DNA of 64,000 bases from CAWATZ01 sp963784995 (GTDB lineage: Bacteria; Planctomycetota; Planctomycetia; Gemmatales; Gemmataceae). Below are positions 42,890 to 49,895 of the stretch, piece after piece. The notes under the pieces are model-generated. The model had not been told where the DNA came from. It worked only from the letters and a program-made list of their open reading frames with translations, and did no database searches. The first letter of the stretch is position 1; each line of letters starts with the position of its first letter. Both the position numbers and the translations under genes were made by a program. The stretch lies in the NCBI GenBank assembly GCA_963784995.1, contig CAWATZ010000004.1, positions 558,001 to 622,000 on the forward strand, in the 5' to 3' direction.

Positions 42890-42957
42890 TCCGGTGGGGC
42901 CAGCGTCCAGCGAGGGCTCATAACTCTTGCCTCCAGGTGCAACTCCTGGCTCCGGAA
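42890..42957 (+). tRNA. tRNA with CAT anticodon, 4-nt D-loop
   Basis: Acceptor TCCGGTG/CTCCGGA (one T-T mismatch), D-arm GGGC-CAGC-GTCC, loop CTCATAA, T-stem CCAGG/CCTGG with loop TGCAACT. 68 nt. Close relative of the tRNA at 42405; elongator Met, or Ile if the C34 is turned into lysidine. Trailer CTC. Confidence 0.72.
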
Positions 42958-42979
42958 CTCCGGGCGTCACGCCCGATTC

Positions 42980-43061
42980 ACTCTCATGGGGGAACTGGTA
43001 GACCCGTTGGTTTGAGAGACCAATTCCGTCAGGAATCCCGGTTCGAGTCCGGGTGAGAGTA
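42980..43061 (+). tRNA. tRNA-Leu(GAG)
   Basis: Perfect acceptor ACTCTCA/TGAGAGT, loop TTGAGAG, long variable arm (TTCC-GTCA-GGAA), T-loop TTCGAGT, A73, trailer CTG. Normal class II leucine tRNA. Confidence 0.92.
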
Positions 43062-43067
43062 CTGCAC

Positions 43068-43142
43068 AGGGACATAGACCAATCGGCAGGAGTCATCCGG
43101 CTCAGAACCGGAAACGTCTGGGTTCGAATCCCAGTGTCCCTA
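43068..43142 (+). tRNA. tRNA with Leu anticodon CAG on a class I body
   Basis: Perfect acceptor AGGGACA/TGTCCCT, D-stem GAC/GTC with GG in the loop, anticodon stem TCCGG/CCGGA, loop CTCAGAA, variable loop only 5 nt (AACGT), T-loop TTCGAAT, A73, trailer CTG. It folds well, but lacks the leucine variable arm. Confidence 0.8.
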
Positions 43143-43253
43143 CTGCTTGCGTCCCACACGGGACGCCAGGGCCGCGGCGGTCGGCAGTAAAGACAGGCCG
43201 GAGGGGAGCCGTGCTGATTGTCGCCTGCCGCCAGCTGCGGCCCTGAGCAACAA

Positions 43254-43326
43254 GGCCTCGTGGTCCAACGGTCCAAGATGCCAGTCTTACAAACTGGAGA
43301 AGATGGTTCGATTCCATCCGGGGTCA
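43254..43326 (+). tRNA. tRNA-Val(TAC)
   Basis: Acceptor GGCCTCG/CGGGGTC, loop CTTACAA, stem CCAGT/ACTGG, T-arm GATGG-TTCGATT-CCATC, A73, trailer CTC. Confidence 0.87.
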
Positions 43327-43335
43327 CTCACGAAT

Positions 43336-43406
43336 GGTCTGCAGGTGCTACGGCAGCACACCTCCTTGGTAGAGAGGAAGATCGGGTTCAATTCCCGGGC
43401 GGACCT
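43336..43406 (+). tRNA. tRNA-Thr(GGT)
   Basis: Acceptor GGTCTGC/GCGGACC, D-stem GTGC/GCAC, loop TTGGTAG, T-arm TCGGG-TTCAATT-CCCGG, discriminator T, trailer CTG. One C-A pair in the anticodon stem. Confidence 0.85.
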
Positions 43407-43414
43407 CTGAGAAT

Positions 43415-43484
43415 GGGGATGGGTCTGGGGGCCACGGCTGTCTTGCACACAGCCTTTTGAAGGGTTCGATTCCCTTCGTCTCCA
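43415..43484 (+). tRNA. tRNA-Ala(TGC), short D-loop
   Basis: Acceptor GGGGATG/CGTCTCC with the alanine identity pair G3-T70, D-arm GGTC-TGGG-GGCC (4-nt loop), loop CTTGCAC, T-arm AAGGG-TTCGATT-CCCTT, A73, trailer CTG. 70 nt. Confidence 0.82.
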
Positions 43485-43491
43485 CTGAAAT

Positions 43492-43562
43492 GGGCTGCTC
43501 GTCTAACGGGAAGATGCTGCTATCGCACGGCTGAGATCGGAGTTCGATTCTCCGGCGGTCCA
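43492..43562 (+). tRNA. tRNA-Ala(CGC)
   Basis: Acceptor GGGCTGC/GCGGTCC with G3-T70. The anticodon arm is best read as CTGCT-ATCGCAC-GGCTG (one T-T mismatch), giving CGC, in line with the alanine pair. T-arm CGGAG-TTCGATT-CTCCG, A73, trailer CTG. Confidence 0.75.
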
Positions 43563-43572
43563 CTGTAACAAC

Positions 43573-43646
43573 GGGCCTATGGTCTAACCTGGGAGCGACG
43601 CGAGCATGGCATGCTCGAAATCCGGGTTCAAATCCCGGTAGGTCCA
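43573..43646 (+). tRNA. tRNA-Ala(GGC)
   Basis: Acceptor GGGCCTA/TAGGTCC with G3-T70, stem CGAGC/GCTCG, loop ATGGCAT, T-arm CCGGG-TTCAAAT-CCCGG, A73, trailer CTG. Confidence 0.88.
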
Positions 43647-43651
43647 CTGCT

Positions 43652-43723
43652 GCCCCGATGGTGAAAGGGAGATCATCTCTCGCTTCGAACGAGAGGTTCT
43701 GGGTTCAAGTCCTGGTCGGGGTA
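43652..43723 (+). tRNA. tRNA-Arg(TCG)
   Basis: Acceptor GCCCCGA/TCGGGGT, stem TCTCG/CGAGA, loop CTTCGAA, T-arm CTGGG-TTCAAGT-CCTGG, A73, trailer CTG. Confidence 0.87.
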
Positions 43724-43730
43724 CTGGAAT

Positions 43731-43814
43731 GGAAGGGTTAGCCGACTGGTAACGGCACCCGGTTGGAAACTGGGCGAGCGATGAGCCTTGCGGGTTCGAC
43801 CCCCGCTCCTTCCG
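43731..43814 (+). tRNA. tRNA-Ser(GGA)
   Basis: Acceptor GGAAGGG/TCCTTCC, stem CCCGG/CTGGG, loop TTGGAAA, long variable arm (class II), T-loop TTCGACC, discriminator G, trailer CTG. Normal serine tRNA. Confidence 0.9.
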
Positions 43815-43822
43815 CTGGATTT

Positions 43823-43895
43823 GCGTCCATGAGATAGCCTGGCAGTCTGCCACCATGCCAACGTGGATGCGAGGGTTCAAATCCCTCTGGACGCA
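43823..43895 (+). tRNA. tRNA with GCC anticodon (Gly), copy 2
   Basis: Perfect acceptor GCGTCCA/TGGACGC, D-stem AGA/TCT, loop ATGCCAA, T-arm GAGGG-TTCAAAT-CCCTC, trailer CTG. Discriminator is A, not the usual T of glycine, and the anticodon stem closes with C-C. Confidence 0.78.
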
Positions 43896-43905
43896 CTGCC
43901 TGAAT

Positions 43906-43980
43906 CAAGGTGTGGGAAAGCCTGGCCAATCCGCCACCTCGGGGGGGTGGAGAGCGTCGGTTCAAATCCGACCACCTTGA
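43906..43980 (+). tRNA. tRNA-Pro(GGG) with C33
   Basis: Perfect acceptor CAAGGTG/CACCTTG, stem CCACC/GGTGG, loop TCGGGGG: C at position 33 and GGG anticodon. T-arm GTCGG-TTCAAAT-CCGAC, A73 and C1-G72 as in proline tRNAs. Trailer CCTG, the only one with an extra base. Confidence 0.8.
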
Positions 43981-43984
43981 CCTG

Positions 43985-44057
43985 AAGGCGAGCGGCGCGG
44001 CGTAAGCCCGCCGGTAGAAGCCTCGCACCGGCGGGCTTACGCCGCGCCGCTCGCCTT
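43985..44057. repeat. long palindrome, family G (31-bp arms) inside the tRNA array
   Basis: Arms 43985-44015 and 44027-44057 (arm starts AAGGCGAGCGGCGCGGCGTA), followed by TTTTC. It would be a strong terminator, yet three tRNAs follow. Confidence 0.88.
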
Positions 44058-44071
44058 TTCTCTCTGACTGT

Positions 44072-44145
44072 GCCGACGTGGCTCGACTGAGAAAGGCACC
44101 GATCTCGTAAGTCGGTTCATGCTGGTGCGAATCCAGTCGTCGGCT
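44072..44145 (+). tRNA. tRNA-Thr(CGT), altered D- and T-loops
   Basis: Perfect acceptor GCCGACG/CGTCGGC, stem CCGAT/GTCGG, loop CTCGTAA, discriminator T. D-loop (CGACTGAGAAA) has no GG and the T-loop is TGCGAAT. Trailer CTT. Confidence 0.78.
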
Positions 44146-44151
44146 CTTTTC

Positions 44152-44223
44152 GGCCCGTGGGTGTGATGCACTGCACACCGGTTTCCTAAACTGGCGGAAC
44201 AGGTTGGATTCCTGTACGGGCTG
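44152..44223 (+). tRNA. tRNA-Arg(CCT), altered D- and T-loops
   Basis: Acceptor GGCCCGT/ACGGGCT, stem CCGGT/ACTGG, loop TTCCTAA, discriminator G. D-loop (TGATGCACTG) has no GG; T-loop TTGGATT has G at position 56 in place of C. Trailer CTG. Confidence 0.78.
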
Positions 44224-44241
44224 CTTTTGTCTTCTCTCCTG

Positions 44242-44312
44242 GACGCTGGAGCCAGCCGGTTCGGCGGCCGCCTGCAAAGCGGCAGAAGTGGGTTCAATTC
44301 CCACCGGCGTCT
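44242..44312 (+). tRNA. tRNA-Cys(GCA)
   Basis: Acceptor GACGCTG/CGGCGTC, stem GCCGC/GCGGC, loop CTGCAAA, T-arm GTGGG-TTCAATT-CCCAC, discriminator T (cysteine identity base), trailer CTC. Last gene of the array. Confidence 0.9.
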
Positions 44313-44736
44313 CTTCCGATCAGCTGCCGTTCCGGACTCCATCCCTGGTAAAGATGAAACGGTCTGGAAACACCTCCTCGCTGGTCGGACTTTTCTCTTC
44401 GGCACAACTCCACCCTTCGCCATTTCTCACCCAATCGCATCCGGCGCGGACCGGCGAAACCACTGTTTTTCCTGGAGTCAAACGGATTTCGCGCACCCCA
44501 TCGATCCCGATGACGGCCTGTCCGGTAAATTAAGACTAATTCTATCTCAAATTATTCTTTCTCTGCTCAACTTGCTCATCTCGCTCTCGAAACGAATCGG
44601 GAAAGCTGTGAGGATAGAGAGAGAAGAGACCGCTCTGCTTGACGTGTTTTCTCTTCCTGTCGAGAAGGCAAGGCAAGGGACTTCGTCCCTGCCGCGTTTC
44701 CCCGCTTTACCATGCGCCCCGAAAGGGTGGTTGCTC
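44313..44736. other. 424-bp gap after the tRNA array
   Basis: Holds an AT-rich pocket at about 44527-44570 that stands out from the GC-rich surroundings and may contain the promoter of the 44737 gene, though no single -35/-10 pair is convincing. An open frame runs through it into the next gene but starts inside tRNA-Cys and has no ribosome site. Confidence 0.5.
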
Positions 44737-46872
44737 ATGCGTTCGGGCATGCGCCGTTCCCACAAATCGTCCTTGACTTTCCGTCCGAGACTGGAAGTCC
44801 TGGAGGACCGGATCACACCCGTCCTTCTGAGCAACGGCATCCCAGTCGGCACCGTTGGCTCGTTCGCGGTGGACGTCGGTGATGGTGGGGAGGTCACTTA
44901 CGCCGGAGCCAACAGTTTCACCTTTGCCGGTCAGGCCGCCAACCCCTATTCGGCGAACGTGATCTACCAGTACTCGACTTACGTCGCTCCCGGCGGCCTG
45001 GGGAACACCCAGCAGCAGAGCGCGGCGGCCCTCACCCAGCCCGGCACTCAGGTCAAGGGTGGAGCGTTCGATCTGAGTGAGACAGCCATCACGCAGCCGG
45101 CAACGCCGATCAACGGAGAGGTGGTCAGCCAGGGCTATTTCACCGGAGACAATGGGCAGCAGATCAACTGGATTTGCACGGACTACCTGGAGACGTATAA
45201 CGGCAACGTGCAGCTGTTCGAGCAGCTCCAGTTCAGCACCGGGGTGGCGCTCCGGCTGGGAGCGCTCAGCGTCATCCAGTACCTGGACGAGGATACGACC
45301 TCGACCGTCAACAACGATTTGCTCGTCCCCCGAGACGGTGGCGTCAACAGTACGACGCTGTTCACGATGAGCGACAGTGAACTGGTTGGGCTTGCCCAGG
45401 GCGGCTTCACCCAGAATGGCCCGTATCAGGCAAACGCAGCGTATCTCGGCTGGGCGGCGGACTCGTATCCCAACCTCAGGGACGCCATTACCGGGGCCGG
45501 CACCCGCTTTGCCCCCGACGGTATGATCAACAGCACCAACCTGCCGGCCGCTTACAACGCGCAGCTGCAGCAGGTCGCTTACGGGCCCAATGACGTGAGC
45601 AGCGCCCTGGCCTGGTCGGTCGATCCCACAAGCAACGCGGCACAGATCACTCCGTATTTGCAGGACATTCCGGCGCCGGTGCCGATCATCTCGACGACCC
45701 TGCCCAGCATGACCGTTGGCCAGCCGTTCTCGACCACCCTCAGCAGCCAGGGTCCGGCCAGGGTGATCGGGTACGCTCTTGCCGGGGGCAGCTTGCCCCA
45801 TGGCCTGCTATTCAACACCCATACCGGGTTGCTCCAGGGGACGCCGACCGTGGCCGGGACCTGCAACTTCACCCTGGCCGTGGTCGATTACGGCGGCCTG
45901 GAGGGGACGCGGACCTACACCGTGACCGTCAGCCAGCCGGCGACCGGCCTGCAATTCGTCCGGCAGCCGGTCCAGACCCAGGCCGGACAAAGCATCGACC
46001 CGGCCGTGACCGTCCAGATGTACCGCTATGGCAGCCCGCTGGCCGTGGCCGGCGACACCATTACGCTCGCGCTCGCTTCGGGGACCGGCGTCCTGCTGGG
46101 CACCACCTCGGCCCTGACCGACAGCTCCGGACGGGCCACCTTCAGCAACCTCCAGATCGACAGCAGCGGCATCAAGGTCCTCAAGGCCAGCACCTGGAAC
46201 CACGTCTCGATCAGCAGCGCCCCCTTCACGGTCACCGCGGCCCCTGCCAGCCAGCTGGTCTTTGTCCAGCAGCCCCGCCTCACCCAGCCGGGCCAGACCA
46301 TGACGCCGGTCACGGTGCAGCTGGAAGACAGTTTCGGCAACCGGGTCAGCCAGGCCAACGTGCCGATCACCCTGGCTCCGACGGCCGGCTCCAGCCCCCT
46401 GCAAGGGACGCTGACCCGGCTGACCAACGCCTCCGGCCTGGCCACCTTCAGCGACTTGCGGATGAGCAGCAGCGGCCGGCAACAACTCCAGGCCAGTTCC
46501 GGCGCGTTCTCTCCCGTCCTGTCCGGCTGGTTCAACGTCGCTGGGCCCGCCATCGGATTTACCTTTACCCTGCCCGGCAGCATCATGCAAAACAGGTTCA
46601 ACACCTTCACGGTCCAGGCCGTGGACTCCCTGGGCGACCCGGCCCTGCCGCCCAGCAACCTGCTCTGGCCGACGCTGACTATCGAGAGCCGAGGGGCCTA
46701 CGTCATGATCCCGGTCCGCCGCAGCGCCGACGGCACCAGCTGGACCTATGCCCTCGTCTCGCGGACCCTCGGCACCGCCAAGATTCAGTTCCAGGCCCTC
46801 TTCGATTACCCCGCCGCCCTGGGGGGCAACCGGACCGCGACCGCTCTCCTCAGCTTTACCACGATCTTCTGA
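44737..46872 (+). CDS. large exported protein with planctomycete LEDRITP start motif and Ig-like repeats
   Basis: 711 residues. The start, SSLTFRPRLEVLEDRITPVLL, is the N-terminal motif shared by many planctomycete exported or surface proteins. A domain of about 300 residues follows (GDGGEVTYAGANSFTFAG ... INWICTDYLETYNGNVQLFEQLQF ... VIQYLDEDTTS), paralogous to the next gene. Then come Ig-like segments: LPHGLLFNTHTGLLQGTPTVAGTCNFTLAV (putative Ig/He_PIG), two invasin-type repeats (PVQTQAGQSIDPAVTVQM, PRLTQPGQTMTPVTVQL). Probably a surface protein. The ATG at 44737 has AAAGGGTGG upstream. Confidence 0.8.
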   Translation: MRSGMRRSHKSSLTFRPRLEVLEDRITPVLLSNGIPVGTVGSFAVDVGDGGEVTYAGANSFTFAGQAANPYSANVIYQYSTYVAPGGLGNTQQQSAAALTQPGTQVKGGAFDLSETAITQPATPINGEVVSQGYFTGDNGQQINWICTDYLETYNGNVQLFEQLQFSTGVALRLGALSVIQYLDEDTTSTVNNDLLVPRDGGVNSTTLFTMSDSELVGLAQGGFTQNGPYQANAAYLGWAADSYPNLRDAITGAGTRFAPDGMINSTNLPAAYNAQLQQVAYGPNDVSSALAWSVDPTSNAAQITPYLQDIPAPVPIISTTLPSMTVGQPFSTTLSSQGPARVIGYALAGGSLPHGLLFNTHTGLLQGTPTVAGTCNFTLAVVDYGGLEGTRTYTVTVSQPATGLQFVRQPVQTQAGQSIDPAVTVQMYRYGSPLAVAGDTITLALASGTGVLLGTTSALTDSSGRATFSNLQIDSSGIKVLKASTWNHVSISSAPFTVTAAPASQLVFVQQPRLTQPGQTMTPVTVQLEDSFGNRVSQANVPITLAPTAGSSPLQGTLTRLTNASGLATFSDLRMSSSGRQQLQASSGAFSPVLSGWFNVAGPAIGFTFTLPGSIMQNRFNTFTVQAVDSLGDPALPPSNLLWPTLTIESRGAYVMIPVRRSADGTSWTYALVSRTLGTAKIQFQALFDYPAALGGNRTATALLSFTTIF

Positions 46873-47060
46873 TCTCCGCTAACTCTCTTTCCCAGGCAGC
46901 CCAATTTGCCAATTCGGGCTGCCTGGAAAGGCGATTTCCTGGTCCAAATTTCCCGGATTAACCTGGCATGCGCCAACCGGAACGATAAAGTAGAGAATAC
47001 TCAGCCCTCAAGAAAAGCGGGATTTGCCTTCTCTCTCACCATGCCCGAAGGGTCGGACTC

Positions 47061-48594
47061 ATGCAACTGCGCCACCGTCTGCACCGCAAACCACCGAAGT
47101 ATTTCCGCCCTTCTCTGGAAGTCCTGGAGGGCCGAATCAACCCGGTCATGATCACCAACGGCATCCCGGCCGGGACCGTCGGGGAAATCCGCGTGGCGGT
47201 CCAGGACGGCGGCGACATCGCCAGCTTCAACGATAACCCCCCCATTGACTACAGCGAGTTCACTCTGGCCGGCAAGGTCACCAACCCGCTCACCCGGGAC
47301 ATCATCTTCGAGTACGCAACCTACGTGGATCCCGGCCCCAACGGCGGTGCCTTCGACCTGGGCACGACCAACGTCACCCAGCACGCCACCTTGACCACCT
47401 TCAATGGCCGGCCCGCGGTCGAGAGCAAGGGGAATTTCGCCGGAGCCAACGGCCAGATCAACTGGCACGTCGATCGATTACCTGAGCCCGACCGGCTACC
47501 AGCTGAACGACCAGTTGACGTTCACCGCCGCTGCCGGGTCGCTGGGTCAGCTGCAGGTCATCCAGTACCTGGACCAGGACGTCACCTCCGCCATCGTCGA
47601 TGACCTCCTGTATCCGAGCGGGACGGTGGCCTCGAATAACTTCCTGCTGTACACGCTCAACCAGACGGAGCGCGTCGGCCTCGGCCAGGGCGGCCAGTAC
47701 GTCCCCACCGCTGGCCTGATGTCCAACATGAGCTTCGAGGGCTTTGCTGCCGACATGTATGACGACCTGGAAACGAACATCCAGGGGCCCGGGGTTGCTT
47801 ACTCTCCCACCGGAGCCGGAACCATCAATCTTGCCAACCTGCCGTCCTCCATCGATCCGATCCTGCATCAAAAAGTCTACGGCCCCAACGACGTGACCGA
47901 CGCCATGGCGTGGAAGGTGAACGCGGCCGCCACCACCGCGACTGTCACGCCATTCCTGAACGAGATCGTGGCCAGCGCTCCGGTCATCCAGACGGCCCTC
48001 CCCAACCTGCAGGTCCACGTTCCCTACACGAACACGATCCAGGTTCAGTTCGGGACCCCCCCCTACCGCCTCACCGTTTCCGCCGGCAGTTTGCCGCCCG
48101 GCATGACCCTCAACCCGGTCACCCACGTGTTCACCGGCACGCCCACCACGGCGGGAACGTACAACTTCACCCTCAGCGCGACGGACGCGGCCAGCTCGGT
48201 GGGCACGCGCGTGTACACCATCATCGTCCAGCCGCCGCCTGTCGGGCCCGCCACCACGCTCCTGGTCAACTTGCCCAACTCCATCCTGGTTAACCGGCTG
48301 TACACCTTCACGGTCCAGGCCGCCGTGGACGTTTACGGCGACCCCTCCATCACCCCCAGCAATCTGACCTACCCGACCACCACGTTCCTCTACCCGAGCA
48401 GCCGGGTGCTGCAGAACTATTACATCCTGACCCCGGTGAGCCGCAGCGCGGACGGCACCACCTGGACCTATCACCTGATCGCCCGGCGCCTGGGCCCGCT
48501 CTATTTGGACTTCATGGCCACCCTGGACTACCCGGCCGCCCAGGGCGGCAACAAGACGCTCTCGGACATCCTCAGGACCACGGTCATCTACTGA
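47061..48594 (+). pseudogene. paralogue of the 44737 protein, frameshifted
   Basis: Frame 1 (from 47061): KYFRPSLEVLEGRINPVMITN ... GNFAGANGQINWHV, then nonsense to 47603. Frame 2 takes over at about 47470: IDYLSPTGYQLNDQLTFTAA ... VIQYLDQDVTSAIVDDLLYP ... one He_PIG-type unit (LPPGMTLNPVTHVFTGTPTTAGTYNFTLSA) to the stop at 48594. The same order is seen in the intact neighbour, so a single extra base near GTCGATCGATTAC is enough to explain the break. It would be about 510 residues, shorter than its neighbour by the invasin-type repeats. Confidence 0.8.
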
Positions 48595-48856
48595 GATCCG
48601 GGGGCAGGAACGCAGGATCGGAAATCGGCAAGAAACCTCTTCCCTGCGCCGGCAGGGTGGTAAGGTACACGATGGCAAGGAGTGTGAACGTCCGGACTGC
48701 CGGACGTGTCCTTCCTCGGGGGCCAAGGGTTTCATCGTTTCCGAAGGGAATGTCCCCGCCAACCGATCGCAAGGCCCTCCTCCGTTCCTGGTCGGGCCAG
48801 GAAAGTTTCGGGTCGGCCGGTCCGGGACATTCGGGTGCTTGAAAGGAGATTGAGGT

Positions 48857-49396
48857 ATTCCTCCGCCTGACCGTCATTCGCAGTCGCAACAAGACCGCGG
48901 CCTGCGGATCAACGAGCAGATCCGCATCAGTCCTGTTCGCCTGATCGGAGCCGGGGGCGAGCAGCTGGGCGTCGTGCCCACTTCCCAGGCCATGGACATG
49001 GCCCGCGAGGCCAACCTCGACCTGGTCGAGGTCGCGCCCAACGAACGACCGCCCGTGTGCAAGATCCTCGATTACGGCAAGTTCCGTTATCAGCAGTCAC
49101 GCAAGGGCAGCAAGGCGCAAAAGGTCCATCAGCAAAAGATCAAGGAAATCCGCGTGCGTCCCAAGACCGGCGACCACGACGTCGATACCAAGATCAACCA
49201 GGCGCGCAAGTTCCTCGAGCACAAGGACAAGGTCCTTGTCAACGTGCTGTTCCGCGGCCGGGAATTGCAGCACATCGAGGAGGGCAGACGCATCCTGGAC
49301 ACGATCCTCGAGAAGCTCGCGGACGCCGCCAAGGTCGAGCGGGCCCCCTCGATGGAAGGCAAGCGGATGACGGCCATGCTGGCGCCCCGAGCCTAG
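48857..49396 (+). CDS. infC: translation initiation factor IF-3, probable AUU start
   Basis: 179 residues. N-domain LRINEQIRISPVRLIGAGGEQLGVV, linker, C-domain DYGKFRYQQSRKGSKAQKVHQQKIKEIRVRP ... FLEHKDKVLVNVLFRGRELQHIEEG. An in-frame TGA lies at 48851-48853, six bases before the ATT, and no ATG, GTG or TTG occurs before the conserved N-domain. ATT at 48857 has AAGGAG at the right distance, so AUU is the likely start, as in E. coli infC, where it allows IF3 to repress its own synthesis. First gene of the infC-rpmI-rplT group. Confidence 0.93.
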   Translation: MPPPDRHSQSQQDRGLRINEQIRISPVRLIGAGGEQLGVVPTSQAMDMAREANLDLVEVAPNERPPVCKILDYGKFRYQQSRKGSKAQKVHQQKIKEIRVRPKTGDHDVDTKINQARKFLEHKDKVLVNVLFRGRELQHIEEGRRILDTILEKLADAAKVERAPSMEGKRMTAMLAPRA

Positions 49397-49473
49397 CAGG
49401 ACGTTTTTTCCCCTGCACGCCCGGCCCGATTTCGCTACAATAAGCCTTCCTGGCGAAGAGGGCACGGAAGAAA

Positions 49474-49543
49474 GGGCGAGCGGCGCGGCGTCAGCCCGCC
49501 GGTAAACGGCCTCACCGGCGGGCTGACGCCGCGCCGCTCACCC
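49474..49543. repeat. long palindrome, family G (30-bp arms)
   Basis: Arms 49474-49503 and 49514-49543 (one mismatch near the outer end), 78 bp after the infC stop and before the rpmI leader hairpins. Confidence 0.85.
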
Positions 49544-49566
49544 TTCTTTCTGAACACTCTACACCC

Positions 49567-49611
49567 GGGACCCCTGGTCCATTCAGGGGCCCCGTTTGTT
49601 TTTGTTTTTTT
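49567..49611 (+). terminator. leader terminator 1 before rpmI
   Basis: GGGACCCCTG / CAGGGGCCCC stem (one mismatch), 7-nt loop, followed by a T-rich run (GTTTGTTTTTGTTTTTTT). A textbook intrinsic terminator within the leader. Confidence 0.7.
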
Positions 49612-49619
49612 GAACCACC

Positions 49620-49650
49620 GGACCCCGGCCAGCGGCCCTGGTCCTTTTTT
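49620..49650 (+). terminator. leader terminator 2 before rpmI
   Basis: GGACC...GGCC-AGC-GGCC...GGTCC hairpin then six T, 17 bp before the rpmI ATG. In tandem with the preceding one. Confidence 0.65.
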
Positions 49651-49667
49651 CGTGCAGGGGTAACAAC

Positions 49668-49868
49668 ATGCCCAAGATGAAGACCCACAAGGCCTCCAGG
49701 AAACGCTTCCGCGTCACCGCCTCGGGCAAGCTGAAACGCGCCCAGGCCGGCAAGAAGCACCTGAACGGTCCCAAGACGGCCAAGCGCAAATCGCAACTGC
49801 GCAAACCCTTTGTGACCGGGGACAAGATTGCCCGCAAGTACGTCGAACACGTGGGCGGTAAGAATTGA
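49668..49868 (+). CDS. rpmI: 50S ribosomal protein bL35
   Basis: 66 residues: PKMKTHKASRKRFRVTASGKLKR ... AGKKHLNGPKTAKRKSQLRK ... VTGDKIARKYVEHVG. Normal size. Preceded by two terminator hairpins in its leader; 27 bp before rplT. In many bacteria L20 represses this transcript. Confidence 0.95.
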   Translation: MPKMKTHKASRKRFRVTASGKLKRAQAGKKHLNGPKTAKRKSQLRKPFVTGDKIARKYVEHVGGKN

Positions 49869-49895
49869 CGCCCTTCAACGCAGGAGTTCGGAGCG

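Noticed and set aside
43143..43253. Possible extra tRNA in the 111-bp gap between Leu(CAG) and Val(TAC)
   Set aside because: A GCGTCCC/GGGACGC hairpin is present but no T-arm and no anticodon arm can be built.
43492..43562. Reading the tRNA at 43492 as having an 8-nt loop (frameshift-suppressor-like) or as Arg(TCG)
   Set aside because: The G3-T70 alanine pair and the alternative stem CTGCT/GGCTG give a normal 7-nt loop with CGC.
41455..44304. Several open frames on both strands across the tRNA array
   Set aside because: They read through tRNA genes; Ser/Pro/Arg-rich shadow peptides with repeated strings come from the shared T-arm sequence.
44227..44736. N-terminal extension of the 44737 protein starting inside tRNA-Cys
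   Set aside because: No ribosome site, overlaps a tRNA, and the LEDRITP motif region already starts at 44737.
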